A DNA stretch of 30,000 nt from Cristatella mucedo (taxonomy: Eukaryota > Bryozoa > Phylactolaemata > Cristatellidae), in contig WPIO01000020.1 in the NCBI GenBank assembly GCA_009760855.2, positions 1,397,501-1,427,500 on the forward strand. Reading direction: 5' to 3'. The notes under the pieces were generated by a model that ran no database searches, was not told where the DNA came from, and saw only the letters and a program-made list of their open reading frames with translations. Of this stretch, positions 9,036 through 20,672 are shown piece after piece. A program made the position numbers and the translations under genes. Within the stretch, counting starts at the first letter, position 1. Every line of letters starts with the position of its first letter.

Positions 9036-9800
9036 ATCACTCTTCTTGTTATCCTACGTCTGTAAGGTTACAAACGCCCTGTAGCAGCAGCAGAAGCAGC
9101 TCACCCCACGTCCACATGCGCTTGAACGCGGCGCTTGCTACTGTGCTAGTCCTCGCCGATGTGTGACAAATGTTGGTGAAGCTGACGTGACAAAAAATGG
9201 CAATGCAGTCGTCGTTCGTTGCCGAACTCTTACGCGCAGGTATTCCGACGGTTGCAGACCTTAGCAGCAATATAAAGCGCCTCCATGCCTAAATATGTGT
9301 ACAGGTCCTTGTTAGCGTAGAGCAGTCTTGCCGACAGTCCGAGACGGCGATAGGTGTCGTGCGCCGGCCATGGCGTACACCTTTCTTCGATACCTTAAGC
9401 ACTACTGGCTCACTATTAAACGAGCAGCTCTCTGCCCATGAACTCGCTTCGCTTAGTCACGGAAGAATATTACACATCTATTACTCGTCACTTCCGTAAG
9501 TACTGGTCGCCATCTTGCCGCGTGACGGAGGAAAGGGCGGGCTTTCTCTCTTTAATTTCTCTGTAGAGATGAGTTGGGATAGCCATAGACTGTGATAAAA
9601 ATCAGCTCATAATCATTATAATTTACGAGCAGGTAATACTATCTGGACAGTAGTCATGATCTGACCCGTGTAACACCCGCACGTTCAGTATCTCCGTACC
9701 CTGAAAAGATAATCGCCCGTCTCTGCTTAGCACAAGCAGCACCCGAAGCGCTCTCTTGATATTTCGTTTCTCTAAGGCACTAATTAGTGCAATTCTTCCT
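9036..9800. other. no recognised gene
   Basis: A minus-strand 73-codon frame (9049-9270) lacks any recognisable domain, and no other structure stands out. Confidence 0.4.
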
Positions 9801-9882
9801 TTGAAGTTAATTTAAGGTGCCAAGAAAGGGATTAAGTTCTCTGAGGGCGCCCTATCGGGTATATTGTTATTATTATTCTATG
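9800..9882 (+). mobile_element. LINE/SINE 3' tail with hairpin and ATT repeat
   Basis: AAGGTGCCAAGAAAGGGATT followed by AAGTTCTCTGAGGGCGCCCT is the same hairpin tail as at 17489 and 26080, followed by a (TTA)n run. The left arm changed from AAAGCGCC to AAGGTGCC and the right arm from GGCGCTTT to GGCGCCCT, so one pair changed on both sides (A-T to G-C) and another became a G-T wobble. Confidence 0.6.
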
Positions 9883-10439
9883 CATTCGTTGCCTGTTTGG
9901 CTCTCTGCAGGCTCAGAGGCAATCCGCGCCATGTGAACTATACCAATGCGGCGAGACAGGCAAGATCGCAACCGAGGTGCTCCAGCGGTGATCGAACCGA
10001 AAGCGGTGCTAAATTGCGCAGTTGAAGCTTTTCTTAGCTTTTGGTGTGCCAAGCTTCGGGGACAGCAGCCTGTAAATAAATACTAGGGGCTGGGGGGGGG
10101 ACGTTGATGCAGAGGGACGGACTTTGAGGGGCAGGTCTTAGCCTGTCAGCGTGCTCTCTCGCATGATAAAGCGCGTCACGTTTTCTGAGACCACCTGCAG
10201 GTAGGAGCGCTGGGACGGCCGACGCGGTGGTAGCGGCAGCTACAGAGGCCCAACGCGCCAGAATTATGGCCTCGCTCTGCGCTCCCGGGTGATCGTCCAT
10301 CCCCTTCGCAGCGCTTGTAGTGCAGTGCCGCAGTGCTTCGCTAGACTAAACTAACTAAACTAAACAGAGTGATGAATCACTTATTAAATTAAAATCAAAT
10401 ATGGCCAGTTTTAACGTTGCAGGACCTGTACTTGACTGT

Positions 10440-10808
10440 ACGCCCTGACCGTGAGCTTCGCGGACGCCCCCCCCCCCACTTTGTACCGACTGGGCGGACT
10501 CACGGCTCGCTGCCACAGTGACGTACGCTTGGTTATATTCTGCTCGCTGTACTCGGATCATTTCGCCACCGCCGATTCGACCGAGCGGCCGCCGCGGAAA
10601 CAATTGGCGTTCGCCTCGCAGTAGCTTCCTATTGCAAAATGACCGCCCACGCCGCCCGCCTGGCGTGACCGCCAGCCGGCGACAAGGTGACGTGAGAGGT
10701 GCGCCGCTCTCGTCTGCGTGGGCGGCGGAACCGGCCGCTGAAGCCGCTCGCAGACTAGTAAGAGAGGTGGATTTCCGCCGCTGCATTAGAAAGCCCCGCC
10801 GTCGTCAG
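10440..10808 (+). promoter_or_regulatory. CpG-rich patch with candidate 5' untranslated exon
   Basis: The stretch is rich in CpG (CCGCCGATTCGACCGAGCGG, GGCGGCGGAACCGGCCGCTG) in a window that is mostly of balanced composition. It ends in CGTCAG|GTGAGT at 10808/10809, a full consensus splice donor. No ATG opens a long plus-strand frame; one ATG (10639) gives a nine-codon upstream frame. I infer a promoter with a non-coding first exon, possibly of the TIR gene whose start codon is at 24713. That link rests on strand and order alone. A 143-codon minus-strand frame over the same DNA is probably a by-product of GC richness. Confidence 0.4.
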
Positions 10809-12735
10809 GTGAGTCGTGGTGTTTGCAAGCTGTCGCGCCAGCGAACGTAGGTAGATTTGTCGGCAGCCTGTGCACATATACTGCGGCTCCTCGACTTTTT
10901 CCATTAGGCAGTGGCCAGCCGATGCAGACGCCTTGTCGGAGATCTGCACTCTAGTAAGCATGCGACTGAGCACGGCGTTCGTGGCTGATCGATGCCGTAG
11001 CGACTACTGCATTTCTGCAGCACAAATAAGCGGTCAATCAGTGCCTCCTCGCCTATGTTGGTGACCCTGCTTATTAGTGGCCTCCAGGTCCTCGGTGAAC
11101 AGATCAGGACCCGTAAAGGGGGCACGTGATGGCGATGGTGGATGGGTTCACCATTTAGACTATTAGATACCCGTCGCCAGGCTGCATTCGAGTGCGGTAT
11201 GCTCCTTCCAGATCCTGGCCGCAGGCCAAAGTCACCATGGATCGTCACCAGTCATGGATCGCGCGACAGAGGGGATGGTGTGTCTTTCTCACGCAAGTGG
11301 TTGAGGTGATCGGCCGGTCTGATTGGCTGTTTGGCCAAAAGAATCTCACGTTCGCGATGGAGACCGATAATGGGATACTTGTGGGCCTGTTCAGCGTATT
11401 GAAGCAGTGGATCTGCTCGCATTTGCTTGGAAAAGGCTTTGTCACTCGACAAGGATTTACTGCAGCCACGAAACGAAGCATGTCGCTGCTAAATGCTGAG
11501 TGGGGCTGGCAAGCAAGACTGCTTCGTGGCTCAAATCCCTGAGCAGTGTTGCACTGACTACTGCACGTGACAGATATGTGCCAGCAAAGCAACGAATTGA
11601 ATCTCTTCTTGTGCTAGCAGTTCGAAAACTGATTCCCTGCTGCGTTCTCACACTTGCACTCATCGACAGCTGCATTTTCTTCGAAGTGGTCATCACTGGC
11701 ATTAGCAGCAACTCGGTAGTTCTCTATGGACATGCGATAGAATTTGAAATATGAGTCTCGGCGCTTAGGTCTACGTGGCATTTCCTTATGGTCACTTGAG
11801 TGTTAGGTCCCATTGTGCAGCTGTTGTTATTCTGACACATTCGAGCTGTAATGTTGCCTAGTTAGCTGCACTGCCAGAATTCGCTGTCTCAGAGAGTCGT
11901 GGTTGGAGACCTGTCGAGGTTTCGGCCATACATGACTTCGATGTTTGTGGAACTTCTTGCTTACTGGTGGTGGAGCCTGCTGGCTAAAAAAACAGTGTTA
12001 AAGCAGCTGCTTAAAGCACTGTGCTTCGCATGTAACCGATTGATCAGCCCTGCCAGTTCTGGTGTTACGATCTAGATCGATGTAAGGAAGTAAGGAAATC
12101 ATCTGTTCAGCGTCCCTTGTCTAGATAAACCGAAGAACCTGCTGTACAGGCTTTTATGGGCTGGACAGGTGTTCCCTCCATTCCGAGCCGTGCTGCCTGC
12201 CGGCCGAGCAATCCGGCCAGTCGGTTTTTGCATGGCACTCTGACTGGTTGATTCTGTTGCCCGACACTCCGAGCTTGCTTGCACCCCCAAAGTAAGCCAT
12301 TGCTGCTCTAATATAGCTGGAGCCGTGCTCACACTTCGTGCATAACAACGTGTTACAGGCCGTGACCGTAAGACTGCTGGTGCAAACACGTGGCATGGTT
12401 GGGGGAAGTGAGGACAGAGGAGAGGAGAGGAAACAGGAGGATAGGAGAGACAGGGTTAAAGAGAGGTGGAAAACTTGATGTAAATCACTGTGTGGCAGTT
12501 TAGGTTGAGGTGCTGTACTGATTATTTCAGTGCATGCTGCTTACCCAGGTATCATATTTCACAAAGTCGGATATTTTTAGGCTGTCAAGCTAAATAAATT
12601 TATTTTTAAGGAATGGCTAACCTCATGCATCAACAACCATGCATCACTAAGCTTCTAAATATTTGACAAAGAGCTATGGGTGGTGCTGCATCTTTTCTTT
12701 TGGCTGGCTTCAATTAGCAACAAGAACTAAAGTCT

Positions 12736-12746
12736 CCCCCCCCCCC
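12736..12746. repeat. poly-C run (11)
   Basis: A pure C run. Similar G or C runs of nine or more lie at 10092-10100, 10467-10477, 16136-16164, 18208-18217, 27402-27412 and 27757-27774. Confidence 0.8.
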
Positions 12747-12794
12747 GGCAGAATACAAATTGCTCCAAATGGGCCTTTGGATCGAATCAAATGC

Positions 12795-13285
12795 TGATTT
12801 CTCTCTCCCAACTCTTCTTTTTCTTTCTTCTCGTTCTCTTAGTGCCTCTCTTTCTGTATCTCTTTCTCCTCTCTTGTCCCTCCCTCTCTGTCGTCTGTCC
12901 CTCTGCCCTTCCTCCTCTCTGTCGTCTGTCCCCCTCTTTGGACGTGGTCCATTAGTACCCGCCTTTGTGTGTGTCTGTGTATGTCTCGCTCTCTCTCCCC
13001 TCTCTCTCTCTCTCTTCCCCCACTCTCTCTCTCTCTGTCTCTCCGTCTCTGTCTCTCTATCTCTCTCTGCCTCTTAGTCTCTCTGTCTCTCTTGTCTCTC
13101 TGTCTCTGTCTCTGCCAGTCTCTGTCTCTCTCAGTCTCTCCATCTCTCTTGTCTGTCTGTCTGTCTGTCTCTGTCAGTCTCTGTCTGTCTGTCCATCTCT
13201 CTCTCTCTCCTCTCTCTGTGTGTCTCTGTCTCTCTGACTGTCTGTTTCTCACTGTCTCTCTGTCTGTCTCTCTCTCACTCTCTGT

Positions 13286-13334
<49 letters not shown>

Positions 13335-13372
13335 CTTCCTCTTTTTACCTCAGCCTCTTTCTCTCCCTCGCT
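12795..13372. repeat. imperfect (TC)n/(TCTG)n pyrimidine tract, about 580 bp
   Basis: The plus strand is almost entirely C and T with TCTC, TCTG and TCTGT units, ending in a pure (TC)n block at about 13290-13331. A short TG-rich interruption lies at about 12965-12985. Open frames here (Ser/Leu-rich on plus, Arg/Glu-rich on minus) are translations of the repeat and not genes. Confidence 0.95.
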
Positions 13373-15694
13373 ATAGTTAGACTGATATTGATGTACTTTA
13401 GCAGGCTGGCCACCAGCAGTCTTCCTGCTGGCTGCTTCAGGAAGTCTTATGGCAATTTGCCCTTTAAGGTATGCACTAGTCTGGAATCAGACACATTTGG
13501 CTGGCTGCTGCCCTCAGTCCCTAACCGAGCAGTGTTGATGAAAATGATATATGGATAACTGCAACTGCCTAGAAGGCAGGAGAGGCAGTGCCGGCAGGCT
13601 GGACATTTTTGGGAAGGCTTTGTTGTTAGCAGGCATCTGTTGTCAGCTTGCCAAGCTGTTTTGTATGCACAGGGCATGCTAGGGTCAAGGCAAGATTCAG
13701 TCTCTTGCTCCAGGACTTCTTTCTTAAATGTTTCCTCATTAGGTATCACATCGTATCACATGATGTGCATATGTCCGCAAACCTGTGCAATGATTTAAGT
13801 GTAGTAAGCGCGTGTAGGTGCACACGGAACTGTGCAATATAGTGTTCATAGCCTGCCAGTTGCAGTTGCATTGATAGTTTGATTTGAAGCTCTGTGGACG
13901 GTTCTGGCGTGCTAAGCCACTTTGGTGGCCGTCGTCCGAGTGCCTGTTGCTGGTTCGGCAGGTAGCTTTAGCCCTCGAAGAATGTATTCGAATGGCTAGC
14001 AGATTCTTTTCGGTTTCCCATAGTAGCGCTGCCTTGTTTTAGCGGTTGGTGCTACAGCGGGCCAGATTGCAGAAGCCGGTACAGTAGATTGGTGTGGCTG
14101 CTGCACCTTTTGGGCTGGAGCTTCTTCACTGGATCAATCGACTGCAGGGGGCGCTTGTTTTGAGCCGGTCACTCACAATTTACTTGAATGATCATAGTCG
14201 CTAACCCTAACTCGTGACTATGAACTTGGGATACCCTTCCATAGCAAATGATGAACATGTGGTAGTTTGTGACACTGCCGGTTTCACTCAAGTGACAACG
14301 TCATATTCCGTGTGTGCCGTGCAAGATGCTTGCAGTACAACAGCTCGGCCCTGCGCTCGGATGCTGAAGGTCTAATGCATGATCCAGCGAGCCCTTGCAC
14401 AGTGTGAACGAATTGAACTCTATTGACCTCTAAATGCTATAGCCCTGTTTAGTTTCTGCCTGCTGCTGTCCAGGCTCTGCCGGAAATTATATTTGTCACT
14501 TTTCTTTTTTTGGCTATGCAATGTTAACGTAGCTCTTTAACAATGTAGATCAGGAGCAAGAGTGCTAGCAGCGATGCAGTCACAGCTCACGATACTATGC
14601 CCTGTCTCAGCAGCAAGCCTGTTAAGTGCAAGTGTATGTTTCCCACCTGGTTTTTCCTTAGGCAGTTGACACCACTTTGGCAGGGCTTCGGTCTGCAACG
14701 TTTTGGGCTCCGTGGATTATTTTGTGGCACTACACTGTTTTGTAGCATTCATCTACTATGAAAGGTGCAGCAGTTGGTACGGCCAAGATCCCTCTATACC
14801 GACGAGGCGGCCGAGAGGTTTAGTAGTGTGGATCAGGTGACAAAATTCTAAATGACCTTGGGTAGTTAACCAGATGTTGAACCCTTGGCCGATGCTTTCT
14901 TTGCTTCCCGTCGTCTGCTTGCCCCTTTCATGTACAGCCAAGGGCTTTCTGTAATCGTGTCTGGTGAGATGGGTGGGGGTGGAGGAGATCCGGCGTAGCT
15001 TTTGAGACCTAGACCGAGACCGAGACCTGAAACCTTTTGAGACAATTGGTGGGACCTAGACGGCTGCTGGAAAGGCAGGGTGTTTACCTATTTTTAGGGC
15101 CTTGTTTGAGGCCTTCCTTCCTTCGGCCTGTGGACTTTTCGACCATTCAGCTTATTGAACAGTCGCTCATGCAGTCATCATGCACTATTAGTTCGTGCTT
15201 GGCAACTAAGCATAGTTGTTACCTTCGCACAAGCATAACTTGCTCGAAACAATAATGGCACGGCACCTGGACGGCGCCTGCCCTCTATCATCCGAATGCA
15301 AATTGAGGATCGCCCACCTCCCGACAGTAGTCTGAAAGCTGTTGCTGAGCGATTGAGCTGCCACTGGCACTGATTGTTAAAATGAATATGGCGTTCTGAT
15401 AGTTGATTAGCTGCTTTCAAGCACCAGTCTGACGGATGTGATTGACAGCTGATCGAAGCTCTAGCATTATCGGCTGTCCAGTGGGAGAAGCCATGCTGCC
15501 AAATGCCTTCAAACGCTGGGCATCAGTTTGAGCAGCTGATATACGTTCAATATCGCATGCACAGTGCTTGCGGTCTCGTGATGAATGCAGTCAATTCAGC
15601 CTCGTCAGTGGCAGCATCTTTATCTATATTTGCTTCCCCCACGAGCTTTCGGCCGTGCCAACATTGCTCGCTATAGAGAATAAGTAAAATATGT

Positions 15695-15775
15695 AGACTT
15701 TATTTGTTTAGTGTCATAAGTGAACTTAATCTCACTCCCGGCGCCCTACATATGTCCCAGGACTAGAATCGTTGT
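15695..15775 (-). mobile_element. SINE family A 3' part
   Basis: On the minus strand GGGACATATGTAGGGCGCCG is followed by GGAGTGAGATTAAGTTCACT, TATGACACTAAACAAATAAA. It matches the SINE tail order CATATGTGAAGCGCC–GAATAGAGATTAA–TTCTC–GGCGCTATAC–AAATGAA seen at 25632-25782. No tRNA-like head is evident here. Confidence 0.5.
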
Positions 15776-16128
15776 CACTGGTCGTGGAAGGCCAGCACTA
15801 TACTCGTGGGCCAAACCATGGCGGCTAGGCCAGAGAGTGTGAGATGCTGCTACTTGCCGAAGCCGTGCCGTGCTGCTAGAGCCGGCAGCACTAGACCCAG
15901 CCGTGCCCCAGCACGAAGCTCTCTCTTGCTAGCTAGGTAGCAGGCTATGGAGGCTACGGCAGGCTTTCCTTCAATAACCGGATGTTCTCCACTGCCATGG
16001 CTACAAACAGCATCTTAGTGAGGTCATCGATGTCATTCCACCCCCAAAAGTTGATACTACCAACCATGCTGTACCAAGCCGAGCTATCGTACGAGGGTCG
16101 TTTATTGAACTATCGAGCCAGCTGTCGC

Positions 16129-16175
16129 GAGGGTCGGGGGGGGGGTGCGGTGGGGGGGGGGGGGTGAGTGTGAGG
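16129..16175 (+). repeat. poly-G tract with quadruplex-forming pattern
   Basis: GAGGGTC, then ten G, TGCGGT, thirteen G, TGAGTGTGAGGG. Four or more runs of at least three G with short loops fit the G-quadruplex pattern. It may also be a site of sequencing or assembly error. Confidence 0.7.
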
Positions 16176-17282
16176 GTGAACAGATTCAGCGAGCGTCCCC
16201 AGTTGCCCATCTTGGTGAGGATGTCCAAGACAGCGAAGCTTATCTCGGCTGAGCCAGCCGTCTGGGTGTTCCAGCCACCTGGCAGTTGCAGTATCATTCA
16301 TTGGCAGTGTTGTTACAAAACAGACCATTAGCCAACGTCCACCACTGCTTCTTCACGACACCGAACCTTTGAGATGTTTTCTCACGAGCGCCATTTCTCA
16401 CCTCTCAGACACGCCTTGACTCGGCGTTCTGAATATCTGCCGACCCGCTGGCATGCAGAATGTATCGATTGGCAAGCATGTCTGCAGAGGGGCGAGCAAG
16501 TCTATAGGAATGTGAGCTATGTCTCGCTTCGCATGGCTGACGTGAGTACATCTTGAACTTACTATTGCTGGTCCTACCTGAGCACAAGCGTAGCAACCTT
16601 TGCCTAAGCTCGTTCCTTTAGCTGGTTGGCATCTCTTAGCTGCCATTCTGACTGGCAAGGCAGTTGCTGGAGCCGCTGTCTCTCTTGCCAGATCCGCCAC
16701 GTCTCATTGCCAGTAGGCGTCTATCGATGTGAGCGGTGCTGCGTAGCTCGAGACTTTGGTGCTACTTTGAGTTGAGAGCGTAGGAGCCCCCTCCAGCGCA
16801 CTGCAGTGGCTCACGGCTGTCGGTTAGCCGAATCCTTTGAAAAACCCGAAGCCAGAAAGGACGATGCTTCGCTGTGGGGAGCAGCAGCGTCATCGAACTG
16901 TTGTCTGTGAGTCGGCTGTGAAGCATTTATTTTAGTGCTGGCAAAGCCGCAGCATCCTGTGCTTTCCAGCTGTAGCTTAAACCGAGCAGTCACCGACATG
17001 ACAAGAAGGTTGAAAAAAGCAAGGCTATGAAAAGTAATCCACCTGCTCTTTTGTCTGGGTGCCCTACCTGTTTTTTTCTCTCGATCGCCTAGCTGTCTAG
17101 TTGTCGCCAAAATGCAGTCCTTTCGTCTGGCATCACTCAAGACTGCGATCACTACTGAAATGGCCGCCTCTGTTGCTGTAGGTGCTCTAGCCAGAGTATG
17201 GTAGCAAACAAGTGGAAGTCCAGGGTAGCTGATTTAAAAGTCCCATTTACTGAGTGGCAGAAGAGCCTTAGCGACCGACTGT

Positions 17283-17400
17283 CACCCTGCTTGTAAGGAG
17301 CAACTGAGGATCGCCTGCTGCAGGACTCGAATCCTCGACCTGGGCTGCAAAGTGCAAGTGCCTTGCTCCTAGGTTACGACCCAGTGGTAATGGTCACCCG
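17283..17400 (-). mobile_element. tRNA-derived SINE fragment, family B
   Basis: On the minus strand GGTCGAGGATTCGAGTCCTG contains a good B box (GATTCGAGTCC), and GCAGCAGGCGATCCTCAG follows as in the other family B copies (…CTGCAGTTGGGCGATCCTTT). The distal tail is missing. Confidence 0.5.
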
Positions 17401-17439
17401 ATATTGCTATTCCTAAAGCAACTGGGATTGCTGTGCTCA

Positions 17440-17563
17440 CACAGCAGAGTTCACTGACCTTAGTTGCGTATCACTTTGCAGCAAATGTAAAGCGCCTAGA
17501 AAGAGATTAAGTTCTCTGAGGGCGCTTTATCAAGTGCAATATTATTATTATTATTATTATTAG
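17440..17563 (+). mobile_element. 5'-truncated L2 LINE 3' end with hairpin tail
   Basis: CACTTTGCAGCAAATGTAAA followed by GCGCCTAGAAAGAGATTAAG, TTCTCTGAGGGCGCTTTATC and AAGTG then (ATT)n is nearly identical to 26061-26151. The arms AAAGCGCC (17489-17496) and GGCGCTTT (17521-17528) pair perfectly. Only the 3' end was inserted. Confidence 0.75.
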
Positions 17564-18069
17564 TTTAGCGGCTATGGCCGAATGTTATCTGTCGAAATCG
17601 GCAAGTCGGTGTAGCTCCGGGGCCTCTTGACTTCGAGGTTGTGGGCTCGCTCCGAATGGCGACTCGAACTGTTCTTGCCTTCTTGCTCTTTGATATCCGG
17701 TTCTTTTAAGCCAAAAGTGCTTATTATAACGTCCCAGTTGAATGGCAATCTATCACTGCAAACACAAGATCTAGAATAATAACTGGAGAGCATTCTAACT
17801 CTTTTGTTTAGGCTGTCGTTTGCCTGAGAAATGAGTCCTAGTGTTACTGGAGCGAATCGAGAGCAAGCTCTCAAAAGGACCTGACCTCATTGTGTGTAGC
17901 TTCATCCTAGGTGCTATATCTGGTAAATTTCCACTCACTCCGGCTTCCAACCATAGCCACACAGTTCTTTCATTTTTCTCATGGATTTAATTTAATTTTT
18001 AATTGGATTTGATTGGATTTATGGATTTAATTTTCGAAGGCATATGCAATTTTTACTCGTGTAATGTGT

Positions 18070-18178
18070 ATTTAAAACAGCTATATCAGGGATGGAATTG
18101 CAAGATTAATTGCGCCTACATCACTTAAAACACTATTTAAGCGATGAAATTGCAAGATTAATTGCACCTACATCACTC
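18070..18178 (+). repeat. tandem duplication, period about 52 bp
   Basis: GATGGAATTGCAAGATTAAT (18091) recurs as GATGAAATTGCAAGATTAAT (18143), both followed by TGC(G/A)CCTACATCACT. The preceding TTAAAACA blocks also align. Two copies, few differences. Confidence 0.75.
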
Positions 18179-18471
18179 ATTGGACAGAGCCTTTGGTGGC
18201 CGATCATGGGGGGGGGGAAGGTCGATTTCCTAGTCCTCTTTGGAGCTGGATTTGTGTTGGGTTCCGAGGCTTTCGTGCCGTGCAGTGGCGAGATTCGGCA
18301 CCGGCTGAGGGCTGCTTGACGTTAGTGTAATTAGCTTGAGTGAGGGAAAGGGGATCCAGAGTCATTCTTTCCAAGCAGCTGCTGCTTAAAGCCGGTCGGT
18401 CACACACTGGAAAGGTGTGTTAAGGTCTTCCAATAGTAGCCTTAGTGTGGCACCTGTGTCTCTCCTCTCTC

Positions 18472-18474
<3 letters not shown>

Positions 18475-18523
<49 letters not shown>
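18475..18523. repeat. pure (CT)n microsatellite
   Basis: Forty-nine bases of uninterrupted CT dinucleotide follow an imperfect CTCTC lead-in. The open frames over it on both strands are repeat translations. Confidence 0.95.
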
Positions 18524-18525
<2 letters not shown>

Positions 18526-18871
18526 ACCACTCCGGCTGTCTGAACGTGCCACTTCCACTCAGCACACCACAGCCACCCGAGGCAGGTCCAGGGGATGTAG
18601 GCTTGCGTTTCGGACTCAAACCGATCTGGTCCTGCCTGTTGACCAGGCCGAGCTTGGGCACACTAGTACGCATTCGGCTTTGGTTTGACACATAGTTTAC
18701 CACATAAGCCGAGCAACAATTAAGTAGAGGAGAAGTAACAGGAAGGGAAGTGATGTGGACATTCTAAGGCAGGCTGAAGTTGTTTTCCAGGCCATAGCAG
18801 CCTTTTTCTGGATGCTTCCTGTAGACAAACCCTGGCCTCAGGTTTTTTCTGCTAATATGCTGTTTGAGCCT

Positions 18872-18946
18872 TTGTGCGCATGTGTGTCTGTGCACGTGTG
18901 TGTCTGTGCGAATGTGTCTGTGTACGTGTGTGTGCTTGGGCGTATT
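18872..18946. repeat. imperfect (TG)n repeat
   Basis: TGTGTGTCTGTG, CGTGTGTGTCTG and AATGTGTCTGTG phrases repeat with CA/CG interruptions. Simple sequence. Confidence 0.85.
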
Positions 18947-20114
18947 TGGCATCGCGACAAACCGATGCCAAAAGGTACAACCGGCAGATCCAGATCACAT
19001 GAGTAGGTAGTGCAGCTGCTGCCTGGGCAACCGCTGGGTGGGTTTTCATAACATATGGGCGTGTCAGCAGCAAGGACATGGGTAGGCCTTTCGAGAACAC
19101 TGTGGGTACAGCAGGAGGGTCAGTATCAGTGGAAGGCATTGCCTGCCAGTAAGAAGGGCAGCCGCAGGGCCCACCTGATGCCCTTGCATGCCCCCCCTTT
19201 CCTGACAGGGGGAGGGGTCCTGAAATCCTGCCTCCCGTTTGGGTCGTTATTGAGAGGCCAGATGTGCTCTGCTGAGCATGCTCATTTTAGAGTTCAGTGT
19301 GCATTGCACGGCCAGCCAAGCTGGTCTTTGATCTGAGTCTTGCAGAACTCCTAAAGGACGTCACTGGTGGTCTCGATGTCAGTGCGCGAGTCCCTGAGCT
19401 AAGTGTCTGCCGGCATTCTTGCACAGCTGATAGGACCGTGCAGAAATGGGCTGCCAAACCAGTCTGTATTGGCTCTAGTGCACACTGTTCGGTTTCAAGA
19501 GGTAGGAGGCTCGTTTATAACGCTATGCAGTAGTAATTCATTTCTTGCAACCAGTTTTGACTGTGCTTGAACCCCGGAACTATTGAGGAGGCCAGTTTAG
19601 GCCAGTCGAGGAATTTTTTCTGGGAGGGGGATGGGGCTGAACTGTGACCTTGCTTCGCAGGGTGCACCCAATCCTCTTCTGTGGTTGCCCTAGGGGATTG
19701 CAACCCCATAGCCCTGCATTCCTCCGTAAGACCACGCCCACAGATGGCTGCAGTACTGCCAAAGCAGTCTTACGTTACGGTGTAAGTTACTGTACTACAG
19801 CAGCAGTCATAGCAATGGGCACTATAGTTAATGTGCAAGGCTGTGAAATGCTAGTTTGACGGTGTGCTGTTCCTCCAAGGTGCACGGTGTTGCACGTTGC
19901 TAAAGGATCCTCTGTCACGATGGAACTAACTAGAACGACGATGGATTTTTCGGCAGGACCAAAATTAATGGTAGTGGTCACCATCTTGCCCCTGCTAGTC
20001 AGTCGTCATTTGCATTGAAATGAAGACAAGGGGCTAATGCATTGGCATTGGCAAACCATTGGCTAATGGTAACAATTAACATGTACCTGAAAAAATCCTG
20101 TGTGTAGATGTTTA

Positions 20115-20205
20115 ATTTGAAAAATAAAGGCCAATCCTGTATGATTAAAGCTACCAAAGGTTCAGCCGAATTGACTCACCGACTGTCGCTAAGACTGACC
20201 GTCCC
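20115..20205 (+). repeat. dispersed repeat C, copy 1
   Basis: AATTTGAAAAATAAAGG…AAAGGTTCAGCCGAATTGAC…CACCGACTGTCGCTAAGACTG aligns with 21210-21308 (AATTTGAAAATTAAG…AAAGGCTCAGCCGAAATAAC…CGCCGACCGGCGCTAAGAGTG). In copy 1 it directly precedes a SINE head, so it may be part of a larger repeat unit. Confidence 0.55.
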
Positions 20206-20221
20206 GGTTTCAAATCGACGC

Positions 20222-20370
20222 AGCCACTGGTTTGGCCCAGCGGTTAAGATGCTCTCCCCGACCAAGTTCAAGTTGAACGTATTTGATGACTAAGGTCGTG
20301 GGCTCGAGCCCCATGGCATATGTGAAGCACTTGAGTAGAGATTACGTTCTCTTAGCATACAACAGACCGT
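20222..20370 (+). mobile_element. tRNA-derived SINE, family A
   Basis: The head has an A-box-like TGGCCCAGCGGTTAAGATGC and a B-box-like GGTCGTGGGCTCGAGCCCC. It is followed by CATATGTGAAGCACTTGAGT and AGAGATTACGTTCTCTTAGC, the LINE-like tail. It is the same family as 25632-25782, with a short insertion (about GTTCAAGTTGAACGTATTTG) between the boxes. Confidence 0.7.
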
Positions 20371-20458
20371 ATCCAAAGAGTGGTTCGGGAAGACACAATC
20401 CTACTTGGTCGAATATTGCTAGCTCAAACAATTGCACACATAAACTACCATTAGGTGT

Positions 20459-20540
20459 GTGTATATATATATATACATATATGTATATATATATATATAC
20501 ACATATATATATATACATATATGTATAGTTATATATAATT
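20459..20540. repeat. (TA)n microsatellite with TACATATATGTA phrases
   Basis: About 80 bases of TA and ACATATATGT units. It abuts the 3' end of the minus-strand SINE at 20541 and may have grown from that SINE's tail. Confidence 0.9.
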
Positions 20541-20672
20541 CATTTGTATAGTGCCATAAGATAACTTAATCTCTATTCGGGCGCTTCATGTATGCCACGG
20601 GGATCAAGCCCACAACCTCGGCCAGACCTTGGTCGGGGCAAGTACCTTAAGCAATGCGCCAAGCCAGGTATG
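20541..20672 (-). mobile_element. tRNA-derived SINE, family A
   Basis: On the minus strand the order is TACCTGGCTTGGCGCATTGC, TTAAGGTACTTGCCCCGACC, AAGGTCTGGCCGAGGTTGTG, GGCTTGATCCCCGTGGCATA, CATGAAGCGCCCGAATAGAG, ATTAAGTTATCTTATGGCAC, TATACAAATGAA. It matches the better copy at 25632-25782 along its whole length, with a degraded A box. Confidence 0.75.

Noticed and set aside
10355-10786. 143-codon ATG-initiated minus-strand frame in the CpG patch
   Set aside because: Its length fits GC-rich non-coding sequence. It is Arg/Ser/Gly-rich, shows no domain, and crosses a poly-C run.
12099-12396. Two Cys-containing minus-strand frames resembling a zinc knuckle
   Set aside because: Cys spacing fits no zinc motif, the two frames overlap each other, and there are no flanking retroelement motifs.
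12760-13376. Overlapping frames of 90-137 codons on both strands
   Set aside because: They are translations of the TC-rich simple repeat (Ser/Leu on one strand, Arg/Glu on the other).
18386-18703. Minus-strand 105-codon frame with an Arg-Glu repeat
   Set aside because: The repeat is the (CT)n microsatellite, and nothing else in the frame is domain-like.
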